Under the pieces are notes generated by a model, which searched no databases, was not told where the DNA came from, and saw nothing but the letters and a program-made list of their open reading frames with translations. A stretch of DNA of 64,000 bases, from the NCBI GenBank assembly GCA_944331895.1, contig CALVIX010000003.1:1-64000 (forward strand). The letters run 5' to 3'. Origin of the DNA: an uncultured Bacilli bacterium (GTDB taxonomy: Bacteria > Bacillota_I > Bacilli_A > RF39 > UBA660). Both the position numbers and the translations under genes were made by a program. Shown here piece by piece: positions 25,280-33,682 of the stretch; position 1 is the stretch's first letter; every line of letters begins with the position of its first letter.

Positions 25280-26257
25280 ATGATCAAACGAATCTTATCA
25301 CGTAAAGTAATTGTCGCTACATCTGCCCTATTTGCTTTATTTTTAGTCTACATGATTCCTAAAGACGAAATAAAGCAATTAGAAAATATTCCTGAAAATA
25401 TCGAGTATGTTGAAAGTCAAGTAGAAGAACAAACTGTATTTTTACTCAATCGAGATAACTTACTTGGAAGAACACAGGTGGTGGCGAGTGAGACGACTGA
25501 CCCACTCTCAAAAGTCAAAGATGCCTTACAAACCCTCATTCAAGAAGGACCAAACGAATCTCGTGTTCCCAATGGGTTCAAAGCAATCATTCCGAGCGAT
25601 ACAAAAATCAATAGTATCGATTTGCAAGACGGCATACTAAAAGTAGATTTTTCCAAAGAGCTTCTCGACGTCAAGGAAGAAATGGAAGAAAAAGTAGTAG
25701 AAGCGATCGTCTATACCGCAACGAACATTAAAGAAGTAAAAAATGTGATCATCTTTGTCGATGGAGATGTTTTAACAAAACTTCCTAAAAGTGGGATCAA
25801 TTTGCCTAGTATACTCAATCGATCCTTTGGCATCAATAAAGAATATGATCTTACGAGTACTGATAGCATCAATCAAGTAACTGTTTATTATGTAGATGAA
25901 TATAACGACACTTATTACTACGTACCTGTCACTAAATATTTAAATGACGATCGTGATAAAATTAAAATTATAATCGATGAACTGACTAGTGCAAACATGT
26001 ATCAAACCAATCTGATGAGCTTTTTAAATAGCAATACAAAATTATTAGATATTCAGCAGAGCGAAGATGTCTTATCGTTAAATTTCAACTCCTATATTTT
26101 TAATGATGCAACAAAAAAAGATATTTTAGAAGAAGTTATTTATACGATTTGTCTTTCAGTTGGAGATAATTACAATGTCGAAGAAGTCATATTTCAAGTA
26201 GATACGGAAGAAGTATATAAAACAGGCATACAAGATGTAGAAGAAAGCGAAGAATAA
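25280..26257 (+). CDS. gerM: GerM-like protein with two GerMN domains
   Basis: Extracytoplasmic protein of the GerM family, needed for spore assembly and germination in Bacillus and thought to help anchor SpoIIQ-SpoIIIAH. The 325-aa protein has an N-terminal TM/signal segment (IVATSALFALFLVYMI) and two GerMN repeats: residues ~55-165 (VFLLNRDNLLGRTQVV, LQTLIQEGPNES, LKVDFSKELLDVKEEMEEK) and ~205-310 (VTVYYVDEYNDTYYYVP, LLDIQQSEDVLSLNF). Unlike Bacillus GerM no lipobox Cys is seen, so it is probably held by its TM helix. GAGGTGA precedes the ATG. It sits with gerE and the spoIIIAH-like gene. Confidence 0.85.
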   Translation: MIKRILSRKVIVATSALFALFLVYMIPKDEIKQLENIPENIEYVESQVEEQTVFLLNRDNLLGRTQVVASETTDPLSKVKDALQTLIQEGPNESRVPNGFKAIIPSDTKINSIDLQDGILKVDFSKELLDVKEEMEEKVVEAIVYTATNIKEVKNVIIFVDGDVLTKLPKSGINLPSILNRSFGINKEYDLTSTDSINQVTVYYVDEYNDTYYYVPVTKYLNDDRDKIKIIIDELTSANMYQTNLMSFLNSNTKLLDIQQSEDVLSLNFNSYIFNDATKKDILEEVIYTICLSVGDNYNVEEVIFQVDTEEVYKTGIQDVEESEE

Positions 26258-26268
26258 GCTTTCTTTTT
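26241..26268 (+). terminator. terminator of gerM
   Basis: AAGAAAGC (26241-26248) pairs with GCTTTCTT (26258-26265), followed by Ts; the stop codon lies in the loop. Confidence 0.7.
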
Positions 26269-26296
26269 ACATTTTAGAGAAAATAGATAAAAACTA

Positions 26297-26325
26297 TTGA
26301 ATAAAATTTATTTTTGAGGTATAAT
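26297..26325 (+). promoter_or_regulatory. promoter of tRNA-Arg
   Basis: TTGAAT (26297-26302), 17-base spacer, TATAAT (26320-26325). Confidence 0.8.
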
Positions 26326-26350
26326 CATTATGTTTCCAAAAGGAACACGT

Positions 26351-26427
<77 letters not shown>

Positions 26428-26439
26428 CTTATGAAATAT

Positions 26440-26466
26440 ACTAGATAGTAATATCTAGTTTTTTTA
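26440..26466 (+). terminator. terminator of tRNA-Arg
   Basis: ACTAGATA (26440-26447) pairs with TATCTAGT (26452-26459), followed by seven Ts. Confidence 0.8.
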
Positions 26467-26536
26467 TACTTCTATCTTGCGTACATTAACAAACTAAGAT
26501 AAAATAAACTTAAGTACATAGAAAGGATACGATGAC

Positions 26537-27778
26537 ATGAAATTTACAGAATTATCAAAAGAAGAATTTCGATCATTCTTAAAAACACAGCCACTCAACG
26601 ACTTTGTACAAGCTCCAGAAATGGAAGAGATCGGAAAACAACACAATTGGAAAAGTTACTATGTTGGGGTGAAAAAAGATGACAAAGTCATAGCAGCTAG
26701 CAGAATTATGGCACGGAAAAGCCATTTTGGAAAACAAAATTTCTACGCTCCACGAGGACTTATTTTGGATTACCACGATAAAGATTTACTTGCTTTTTTT
26801 ACGAAAGCATTAAAAAATTTCATCAAAAAAAGACACGGATATATTCTTACGATCGATCCTGCCCTTCTCTATCAAGAAAGAGATATCGATGGAAATATCG
26901 TCGAAGGTGGAATCGATAACAAAGATGTTGTAGATACATTAAAATCTCTCGGATATCGTCATCTAGGTTTCCCAGTCAAAATGGATGTATCATCACAAGT
27001 ACGATTTACTTTTGTTTTAGATCTTAAAGATGAAACCGAGGAAAGTATTTTAAAAAATATGAAACCAAATACGCGAAACTTAATTCGTAAGACGATGAAG
27101 GATGGTATCGAAATACGAGAATTAGAGTACGACGAACTTGATCGATTCAAAAAAATTACCGAAGCAACTGGAGAACGTCGAAATTTTTCCGATCGTACTT
27201 TAGCATACTATCAAAAAATGTATCAATTATTTCATCCGAACGATGAGGTACACTTCTTACTAGCAACTTTAAATTTGGAGAATCTTATATCACAATTAGA
27301 AGAACAAAAAGAAGAAGAACAAGAGAAACTCGATCTTCTAATAGAACAAAATAGCGATGGTAAAAAAGCAAAGGCACAGCGAAGAGAATCAGAGCAATTG
27401 ATTCAAAACCTAGAAAATAAGATTAAAAATTATAAAAAAATGATGGATGAAGATGGAAAAGTGATCGATCTTTCTGCTGCTATGTTTATGACATATGGAA
27501 ACGAAGTCGTTTATCTATTTAGCGGAAACGTTGCAAAATACATGAAATTTAATGCTCAATATCTTATTCAATGGTACATGATACAATACGGATTAAAACA
27601 CAAATTTCCAAGATATAACTTTTATGGAATCTCTGGAATTTTCGATCGTAATGACCCAGACTATGGTGTATATGAATTTAAACGTGGATTTAATGGGCAT
27701 GTAGAAGAATACATTGGAGAATTTGAATTACCTATTTCCAATTATTACTATATTCAAAAAATATTGCAAAAAAAATAA
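26537..27778 (+). CDS. FemAB/MurM-type peptidoglycan aminoacyltransferase (copy 1)
   Basis: Enzyme that transfers amino acids from aminoacyl-tRNA onto the peptidoglycan stem peptide to build the interpeptide bridge. The 413-aa protein shows the two GNAT-like halves of the Fem family (QAPEMEEIGKQHNWKSYYVG and NFYAPRGLILDYHD in the first; AAMFMTYGNEVVYLFSGN and YNFYGISGIF...YGVYEFKRGFNG in the second) with the helical coiled-coil arm (about residues 240-300) that Fem proteins insert into the second domain. AAAGGA precedes the ATG. Single gene just after tRNA-Arg. A diverged paralogue lies at 60470-61720. The amino acid added cannot be told from sequence. Confidence 0.88.
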   Translation: MKFTELSKEEFRSFLKTQPLNDFVQAPEMEEIGKQHNWKSYYVGVKKDDKVIAASRIMARKSHFGKQNFYAPRGLILDYHDKDLLAFFTKALKNFIKKRHGYILTIDPALLYQERDIDGNIVEGGIDNKDVVDTLKSLGYRHLGFPVKMDVSSQVRFTFVLDLKDETEESILKNMKPNTRNLIRKTMKDGIEIRELEYDELDRFKKITEATGERRNFSDRTLAYYQKMYQLFHPNDEVHFLLATLNLENLISQLEEQKEEEQEKLDLLIEQNSDGKKAKAQRRESEQLIQNLENKIKNYKKMMDEDGKVIDLSAAMFMTYGNEVVYLFSGNVAKYMKFNAQYLIQWYMIQYGLKHKFPRYNFYGISGIFDRNDPDYGVYEFKRGFNGHVEEYIGEFELPISNYYYIQKILQKK

Positions 27779-27835
27779 AAGCCATCTGAATGATGTAGAC
27801 TATATTTGATAGGCATCATCTGGATAGCTTTTTTT
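27777..27835. terminator. bidirectional terminator between FemAB and the DUF5305-like gene
   Basis: A long imperfect stem (AGCCATCTGAATGATG against CATCATCTGGATAGCT) with A-rich left and T-rich right flanks. Confidence 0.6.
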
Positions 27836-27837
27836 GA

Positions 27838-28854
27838 TTATTTATTTTTATAGATAGAATAGATATAGACACTCTCATCTTTAACGTAGAAGATAGCGAC
27901 TTTGCGATTTTCGTAGTAAAAGATTGGACTACTAGAATTGATCGACATTGTTAATAATTCTGTAAAATCAGTGATATCAATGACTTCTACATGATCTAAA
28001 TCTGGTGCGGTTTTCGTATTGACAATATAGTCATCATATTTTTTTAAATATGTATGAATTTCTTTTTCCTCTTCACTGAGATTTTTTGTTAACGCTTTCG
28101 ATAATAATACAATATCTATCGTCGCTAATATGACGAGTACTGTCATCATCATAATAACTTGTACATACGAAATTTCTTCTGCCTGTTGATAAAATTCTCT
28201 ATCTTGACTGGTTTCCCCTTCTACGTTGATTGCAAAAACATCACGTAAAAGTGGGATATCGATCGTTGTCAAATAGGATGACTTTACCTCATCTTTTCCT
28301 TCGATACTCACTTGATATGCAAGTTCTAAAGTAGAAGTTAGAGGAAACTCTGTCGCTCCTTTAAAATCCGATACTATTTGCTCATATTGTGCAAGTGAAA
28401 TATCGTTTACAAGTTCTAACTTCTTTTCCTTTTCATCTATATCAAAGTTCCCTTCATCCAATATATATTCTTTCGTAAAAATTTCTGGATTTTCTTCGTC
28501 GTTAATACTGTTTCTATAAGATGCTCTCAAAGTTGCAACTAATTGATAAGTTCCATAATATGTTTGTTCTATTTTATTTTCGATACGATATTGGTATTGA
28601 AAACGAATAAAATCGACGTAATTTGTAATATAATTTTTTCCTTTCTCCATCACAGAGTCTTCTATATAATCATTTTCTTTTAAATGTACTTCGTAGTTGA
28701 CATCAGCTTTTTCTGTATATTTCCCTATCAATTTTCGATTCTGATGCATTTGAGTGAAATAGTTAATTGTCATAACAAGACAAGCAATCATAACTGCTGT
28801 ATTGATTACTGTTAAAAGAAAATATATCATTTTTCTCTGCTTGATCAGATCCAT
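27838..28854 (-). CDS. DUF5305-like membrane protein
   Basis: Two-TM membrane protein of 338 aa: helix at ~10-32, an extracytoplasmic beta-rich region (~35-215) beginning with VNYEVHLKEND, then a second helix (VIMMMTVLVILATIDIVLL) and a cytosolic tail with a small C-terminal domain. This layout and the YEVHLKENDYIE start of the outer domain match the DUF5305 family, often found beside SipW-type signal peptidases and TasA-like proteins. ATG 28854 follows GGTGGTG and is preferred to the GTG four codons upstream. Last gene of the four-gene surface operon; a role in handling or anchoring the secreted proteins is inference. Confidence 0.7.
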   Translation of the reverse strand: MDLIKQRKMIYFLLTVINTAVMIACLVMTINYFTQMHQNRKLIGKYTEKADVNYEVHLKENDYIEDSVMEKGKNYITNYVDFIRFQYQYRIENKIEQTYYGTYQLVATLRASYRNSINDEENPEIFTKEYILDEGNFDIDEKEKKLELVNDISLAQYEQIVSDFKGATEFPLTSTLELAYQVSIEGKDEVKSSYLTTIDIPLLRDVFAINVEGETSQDREFYQQAEEISYVQVIMMMTVLVILATIDIVLLSKALTKNLSEEEKEIHTYLKKYDDYIVNTKTAPDLDHVEVIDITDFTELLTMSINSSSPIFYYENRKVAIFYVKDESVYIYSIYKNK

Positions 28855-28872
28855 ATAAATCACCACCCAATT

Positions 28873-30003
28873 TTATTCATGTAATTGTTCGTATAACCAA
28901 ACGGTTGGATACCCTATATATTTTACGGTTCCGATTACTTCTCCTAACACTTGGCTTTCCTCTACAGGCACCAAATCTACAGTGTCATTATTATCTCCTT
29001 GCGTTACGTAATAAATATCTTGATTTCTTTTCGTTACTTTTACGATACGATGAATATATGTCTTATTGTTTTTCGTTGGAAATTGAATAATATCTCCTAC
29101 TTGATATATATCATCCTTGTTTTCTTTTAAAATAACAACGTCCCCTTTTGAAAAAGTTGGAGACATACTATTACTGGCAATCGCAAGTGGATAAATTGGA
29201 AATAAACGATTGATAAATAGTACACTAAAAACTAAAATTACCCATATTCCTACGCTGAAAACAGAACTGGTATAAGATTTCTTTATTGGAAAATTTGGTT
29301 GTTCTAATTTCCCTATCAGGAAGTATAAAAATACTGGGATCGAGACTGTAATTAGACTCGTTACAATCCATGGAATCTTAGGTAATATCGGCAAAATCAT
29401 ACGAATGAACTGTGGAACCAACATATAGGTATATACACCTATTGTAGCTCCTTTTAAACATGCATAGCTAAGCATAAAACTAATCACAATATTAGGCAAT
29501 AATTGCTCGTAAAAACGAACGACTGTCATTCCGATATTAGAAGTAATATAGCTATTTAAATTACAATACCCTAGTGCTAGCAGAATAGAAATTACTATGA
29601 CGTAATATCGGTTTTCTTTTTGTGGAATTGCGTGAAGCAAGCGAATTCGCATAAATTCTTGTGCCAATACAATAACAATAAGATAGAAAAAATTTAATAT
29701 TAATTTTTCTAATGTTAATTGCAAGGGGTTATGAGCAAACCCAAAAAAGATCCCAGCGCCAAACAATAATATTTCTACAATGATAATTCCAACGACAAGA
29801 AATAAATCAATCAGTTTATGATCCAACCATATCAATTTACGATTTGGAATAAGATAGCATAAAATAATCGCGCTTAACAAATACATGAAAGGTTTAATAC
29901 AGTAATAAAAAATTTCTCCAATCATATACCCCAATATGTTTGAAAGTACCAATAACATAAATAAAAATACAAGAAAAAAATATATTTTATTTTTATTTTT
30001 CAT
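28873..30003 (-). CDS. SipW-type (ER-type) signal peptidase I with multi-TM N-terminal domain
   Basis: Membrane serine protease that removes signal peptides. The catalytic domain is C-terminal: IASNSMSPTFSKGDVVIL with Ser279, and TYIHRIVKV with His318. His instead of Lys marks the ER/SipW type used for TasA-like substrates. QGDNNDTVD is the conserved third box. Unusually, about 270 residues with roughly eight hydrophobic helices precede it, whereas SipW itself is ~190 aa. That region has GFAHNPLQLTLEK and AQEFMRIRLL, vaguely like CPBP-type membrane proteases, but I cannot confirm this. ATG 30003 follows GGAG and lies beside the previous stop. The two upstream genes encode its likely substrates. 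Confidence 0.82.
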   Translation of the reverse strand: MKNKNKIYFFLVFLFMLLVLSNILGYMIGEIFYYCIKPFMYLLSAIILCYLIPNRKLIWLDHKLIDLFLVVGIIIVEILLFGAGIFFGFAHNPLQLTLEKLILNFFYLIVIVLAQEFMRIRLLHAIPQKENRYYVIVISILLALGYCNLNSYITSNIGMTVVRFYEQLLPNIVISFMLSYACLKGATIGVYTYMLVPQFIRMILPILPKIPWIVTSLITVSIPVFLYFLIGKLEQPNFPIKKSYTSSVFSVGIWVILVFSVLFINRLFPIYPLAIASNSMSPTFSKGDVVILKENKDDIYQVGDIIQFPTKNNKTYIHRIVKVTKRNQDIYYVTQGDNNDTVDLVPVEESQVLGEVIGTVKYIGYPTVWLYEQLHE

Positions 30004-30004
30004 A

Positions 30005-30616
30005 CTACGCTCCCTCAAACTTGAAATTAAAGATAAACTCTCTTGTCTCTCCATTGACATTATAGCGGAGTACTGATTGAATCTCCTCTCTTGCTGTACT
30101 AATTACCCTTAGAGAAAATTTAATATGAAACGTTACGACTTCACCTGGCTGTAGAGTTGATTTATCGATAGAAGATTCGTCAATAGAAAGAGCGATTAGG
30201 GTATCTCTTTCTTCGGATGTATCAATTGTTCCATCTGTGTATGTATAATTACTTACATTTTTAATTTTTATCGTCCATTCAAACGTCGTTGCAGGTTGGA
30301 AAATTTGACCAAATTGATAAGATTTACCAAAAACAACATTATATGTATTTCCTTCCCAAGATTCGCTTTTTACATTCATGCGATCTGTTAACTGTGTCCC
30401 GGAAAAGTAATGGTCGCTTCCTTCGTCGATTACTGGTAAATTTGGCAATTGTCCATCTGGCCATTGATACCCTTCTATCGCAATAACTCCATTCATTTGC
30501 AAAGTTGTGGAAAACCAAGAATACGATATTCCAAGCGTCACAATAAAAATAAGATAAATAACAAACACAAAGCGAGAAATCTTTGCTTTGTGTATAAAAT
30601 TATTTTTGTGTTGCAT
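30005..30616 (-). CDS. secreted surface protein, likely SipW-dependent
   Basis: Exported protein of 203 aa with a basic N-terminus and TM/signal helix (VFVIYLIFIVTLGISYSWFSTT; the Ser-Tyr-Ser-Trp-Phe stretch is typical of SipW-dependent signal regions). The mature part is beta-rich (FEWTIKIKNVSNYTYT, LQPGEVVTFHIKFSLRV, REFIFNFKFEG) and resembles a carbohydrate-module or camelysin-like sandwich. Its ATG overlaps the end of the upstream TasA-like gene by 17 bases with only a weak ribosome site, so translation is probably coupled. It could cap, anchor or co-assemble with the TasA-like protein, like TapA in Bacillus; that role is inference. Confidence 0.68.
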   Translation of the reverse strand: MQHKNNFIHKAKISRFVFVIYLIFIVTLGISYSWFSTTLQMNGVIAIEGYQWPDGQLPNLPVIDEGSDHYFSGTQLTDRMNVKSESWEGNTYNVVFGKSYQFGQIFQPATTFEWTIKIKNVSNYTYTDGTIDTSEERDTLIALSIDESSIDKSTLQPGEVVTFHIKFSLRVISTAREEIQSVLRYNVNGETREFIFNFKFEGA

Positions 30617-31091
30617 TAATTGTTGCAGTAAATGTAATATCTTTTTTAGCCGCTACGGAATCAGAATCCCAAGTAACCGTGATCGTTCCATCTTTTGTTC
30701 CCTGACTCGCAAGATCTCCTGCAATCACTGATGGTGTAATTGTGACATCTGGGTCATCAGCTCCTGCTGTAATAGAAAGTTCATTCAATGTCGCATCAAT
30801 AGATCCATTATTAGTGATTTGATAATTAACAACTTTACTATCTCCAGGCTTTGCTAAAGATATCTTCCATGTTAGTGTTTGTCCATCATCAGTGATCGTC
30901 GCTGCTTCATCTGATTGTTCAGCAGGTGTAGGTGTAATAGAAGCGCTATTAAAGATGACTTCAAAATCACCAGTCAAAGATGCTGTTCCACTAATGTTTA
31001 AAACTGTTGTAAATGCTGCAAATCCAACTCCTAATAATAAAACTGCGGCAAGGGCTATCATTCCCACTTTCATGTTATTTTTGTTTTTCAC
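30600..31091 (-). CDS. TasA/camelysin-like secreted protein
   Basis: Small exported protein of 163 aa. The N-terminus (KVGMIALAAVLLLGVGFAAFTT) is a SipW-dependent-type signal peptide. The mature domain is a Ser/Thr/Asp-rich beta sandwich with ISGTASLTGDFEVIF, TLTWKISLAKPGDSKVVNYQ and ITNNGSIDATLNELSI, as in the camelysin/TasA family that forms matrix fibres in Bacillus biofilms. Start is GTG at 31091, seven bases after AGGAG; an ATG two bases upstream is out of frame and stops at once. First gene of the operon behind a consensus promoter. Cys is absent. Fibre formation is inferred from the family, not seen. Confidence 0.78.
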   Translation of the reverse strand: MKNKNNMKVGMIALAAVLLLGVGFAAFTTVLNISGTASLTGDFEVIFNSASITPTPAEQSDEAATITDDGQTLTWKISLAKPGDSKVVNYQITNNGSIDATLNELSITAGADDPDVTITPSVIAGDLASQGTKDGTITVTWDSDSVAAKKDITFTATINATQK

Positions 31092-31147
31092 ATTCTCACT
31101 CCTCTTCTATATAATTGCATAGGCATCTCTACCTACTTTTCACATAT

Positions 31148-31176
31148 ATTATAATTTTGATTATTTCTTATGTCAA
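31148..31176 (-). promoter_or_regulatory. promoter of the TasA-like/SipW operon
   Basis: Minus-strand TTGACA (31171-31176), 17-base spacer, TATAAT (31148-31153): consensus in both hexamers, so the operon is probably strongly expressed. Confidence 0.85.
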
Positions 31177-31215
31177 TTGTCTGTTTACAATATGTTGTCA
31201 TCCCTATTAGAAAAT

Positions 31216-32130
31216 CTATTTTTGCTCTGCACTTTCGATCGCATTTTTCACAACTTGAATCGAATGCTGTAATTTTTCGGACTCCTTTTGCGTCAAAGAT
31301 ACCCATATTTTCTCTCTTACGCCATGTCGATTGATTACTGTTGGTGTACTAATATAGACATCGTGATCTTTATCGTAACTAGATACAGTCATAATACTAT
31401 TTTGATTATCTAAAATCGCATTCGTGATGCGAACCAAACACATTCCAATTCCGTAAGATGTATCTCCTTTTCTCTTTTGAATTTCATATGCTGAATCACG
31501 TACACCTTGATAGATTTCTTCAAGTTCTTCCTCGCTTAAAAATTCACGAATATTTTGTAATCCCACAGATGCATTGCTCCAAGGAACAAACTCACTATCG
31601 CCGTGTTCTCCCATGACGTAAGCATGGATGTTCTTAGGACTCACTTCTAACTTTTTTCCTATCAAATAACGCAAGCGTGAAGTATCCAGTGTCGTTCCTG
31701 ATCCTAATACTCTATGTGCTGGAAGTCCTGAATATTTCCATGTAAAATAAGTTACAACATCGAGTGGATTGGTTGCAATCAAGAAAATTCCATCAAACCC
31801 AGTCTTCATAATTTCAGGAATCATAGATGCAAATAAATCGTGATTCTTTTTTAATAGATCCATTCTCGTCTCCCCTACTTTTTGTGGAATACCAGCAGTG
31901 ATCACGACGATGTCTGCATCTTTACAATCTGCGTATGTTCCTGCTTTGATGCTCATTTCATGTGGTGCAAAAGAAAGACCATGGTTTAAATCCATCACTT
32001 CTCCAACGACTTTATCTTCTTTGATATCGACTAATACGAACTCCATCACCGAAGTCTTTTGATTTAATAATGCATATGCATAACTCATTCCAACAGAGCC
32101 ACATCCAATTAAAACTACTTTATTTTTCAT
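31216..32130 (-). CDS. ldh: L-lactate dehydrogenase
   Basis: Cytosolic enzyme that reduces pyruvate to L-lactate and regenerates NAD+ in fermentation. The 304-aa protein has GCGSVGMSYAYAL (NAD-binding Gly loop), VLVDI with the acidic ribose ligand, AGIPQKVGETRMDLL (mobile loop; the Gln selects pyruvate over oxaloacetate and the Arg acts in catalysis), ATNPLDVVTY and GEHGDSEF with the catalytic His. The Gln separates it from malate dehydrogenase. GGAGATGAG precedes the ATG. Monocistronic. Confidence 0.94.
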   Translation of the reverse strand: MKNKVVLIGCGSVGMSYAYALLNQKTSVMEFVLVDIKEDKVVGEVMDLNHGLSFAPHEMSIKAGTYADCKDADIVVITAGIPQKVGETRMDLLKKNHDLFASMIPEIMKTGFDGIFLIATNPLDVVTYFTWKYSGLPAHRVLGSGTTLDTSRLRYLIGKKLEVSPKNIHAYVMGEHGDSEFVPWSNASVGLQNIREFLSEEELEEIYQGVRDSAYEIQKRKGDTSYGIGMCLVRITNAILDNQNSIMTVSSYDKDHDVYISTPTVINRHGVREKIWVSLTQKESEKLQHSIQVVKNAIESAEQK

Positions 32131-32174
32131 AACTCATCTCCTATTTTTAGTATAGCAAGAAATCTTGAAACATA

Positions 32175-32204
32175 CAAAAAAAGTTGTAAATTACTTTACA
32201 ACTT
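32175..32204 (-). terminator. terminator of miaB
   Basis: GTTGTAAA and TTTACAAC pair around a four-base loop; minus strand runs into seven Ts. The stop codon lies in the loop. Confidence 0.8.
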
Positions 32205-33612
32205 CTCCATCCATACTCCATGTTTTCACATCTGTAATTTTTACATTTTGAATTGTACCAATATCTTTTGGATCTCCTTTGACATTGACTAGTTTCATCG
32301 TGTCGGTATATCCCATCAACATATCGTGATTATTCTCACTATATCCTTCTAATAAAACAGGTGCCACTGTTCCAAGATAACGATCATTGGCAATTTTAGA
32401 GTAACGATTGACAATTTCATTCAGACGATGTAATCTTTCATTTTTTACTTCTATGCTAACATCGTCTTGCATTCTGCATGCTGGTGTTCCAACGCGTGGA
32501 GAAAAGATAAAGGTAAATGCTGAATCATACTTACACTCCTCGTATACATCTAGCGTATCTTGAAAGTCTTCTTCTGTCTCCCCAGGGAAACCTACGATAA
32601 TATCTGTCGTAATCGAAGAATATGGCATTGCCTTTTTGAGCTTATGGTAAAGCTCTAAATAGGATTCTTTCGTATAACGTCTTCCCATCAATTTTAAAAT
32701 GCGATTACTTCCACTTTGTAAAGGAAGATGAATATATGGCATGATATTATCGTATTTTGAAATCACATCGATCATACCATCCGTAAAATCCCATGGATGA
32801 CTCGTAACGAATCGAACGCGTGAGATACCCGTTTTTGCAACATCTTCTAATAACTGTTCCATTCCATAGTCCATGTTCAAATCTTTTCCATACGCATTTA
32901 CATTCTGCCCAAGTAACGTTACTTCCTGATATCCATCTTTTACAAGTTCTTTTACCTCACTTAAAATGTATTCAGGTTTTCTACTTCTCTGTTTTCCTCT
33001 CGTATATGGAACGATACAATAAGTACAAAACTTATCACATCCATACATGATATTGACCCATGCCTTATATTTATTATCGCGTTTAACAGGAACATTTTCG
33101 ATAATGTCTCCCTCCATCGATAATACATCTACTTCAGTTTTTGGATTTTGGAAAGCATGTTCTAGAATCGTTGGCAATTTGTGAATATTATGTGTTCCAA
33201 AGACAAGATCTAGAAAACGATATTTCTTTAAAATCTCATCTACAACTACTTCCTCTTGTGCCATACATCCACAGATACCTGCGACTAAGTCTGGTTTTTC
33301 TTCTTTCAGATGTTTAATTCTCCCAATCATTCCAAATACTTTGTTATGAGCATTTTCACGAATCGCACAGGTATTTAAAAGAATGAGATCAGCATCTTCC
33401 ATGCGATCCGTCTCTTCGTAGGACATATCTTCTAAAATTGCTTTGATATTCTCCGTATCATGTTCGTTCATTTGACATCCATATGTCTTAATAAAGTATT
33501 TTTTTCCTTGTCCAAAGTTTTGTAAATGTTTTTCTACGATATATTCATTCGTCTTTACTAATACCTCTTGTTTCGTTCTTTTTTGCGCTTCTTTTAGATT
33601 TGGTAATTTCAT
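32191..33612 (-). CDS. miaB: tRNA-2-methylthio-N6-dimethylallyladenosine synthase MiaB
   Basis: Radical SAM enzyme that adds a methylthio group to i6A37 of tRNAs reading UNN codons. Domains in order in the 473-aa protein: N-terminal MTTase domain with cluster-binding Cys in KTYGCQMNEHD (Cys46), LLNTCAIRENA and GICGCMAQEE; radical SAM core with YGCDKFCTYCIVPYTRG (CxxxCxxC); and a C-terminal TRAM domain ending in KTWSMDGE. ATG 33612 follows GGGTGAT; the in-frame start four codons upstream is less likely. It follows the rnjB-like gene on the same strand. Confidence 0.95.
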   Translation of the reverse strand: MKLPNLKEAQKRTKQEVLVKTNEYIVEKHLQNFGQGKKYFIKTYGCQMNEHDTENIKAILEDMSYEETDRMEDADLILLNTCAIRENAHNKVFGMIGRIKHLKEEKPDLVAGICGCMAQEEVVVDEILKKYRFLDLVFGTHNIHKLPTILEHAFQNPKTEVDVLSMEGDIIENVPVKRDNKYKAWVNIMYGCDKFCTYCIVPYTRGKQRSRKPEYILSEVKELVKDGYQEVTLLGQNVNAYGKDLNMDYGMEQLLEDVAKTGISRVRFVTSHPWDFTDGMIDVISKYDNIMPYIHLPLQSGSNRILKLMGRRYTKESYLELYHKLKKAMPYSSITTDIIVGFPGETEEDFQDTLDVYEECKYDSAFTFIFSPRVGTPACRMQDDVSIEVKNERLHRLNEIVNRYSKIANDRYLGTVAPVLLEGYSENNHDMLMGYTDTMKLVNVKGDPKDIGTIQNVKITDVKTWSMDGEVVK

Positions 33613-33656
33613 ATTATCACCCATTTCCCACTTCTATTTTTCTATCCTTTATTCCA

Positions 33657-33682
33657 AGAAAAGAAACACGCAAAGTGTCTCT
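33657..33682 (-). terminator. terminator of the RNase J-like gene
   Basis: Minus strand GAGACAC pairs with GTGTTTC (one G-U), followed by TTTTC; the stop codon is in the first arm. Confidence 0.55.
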
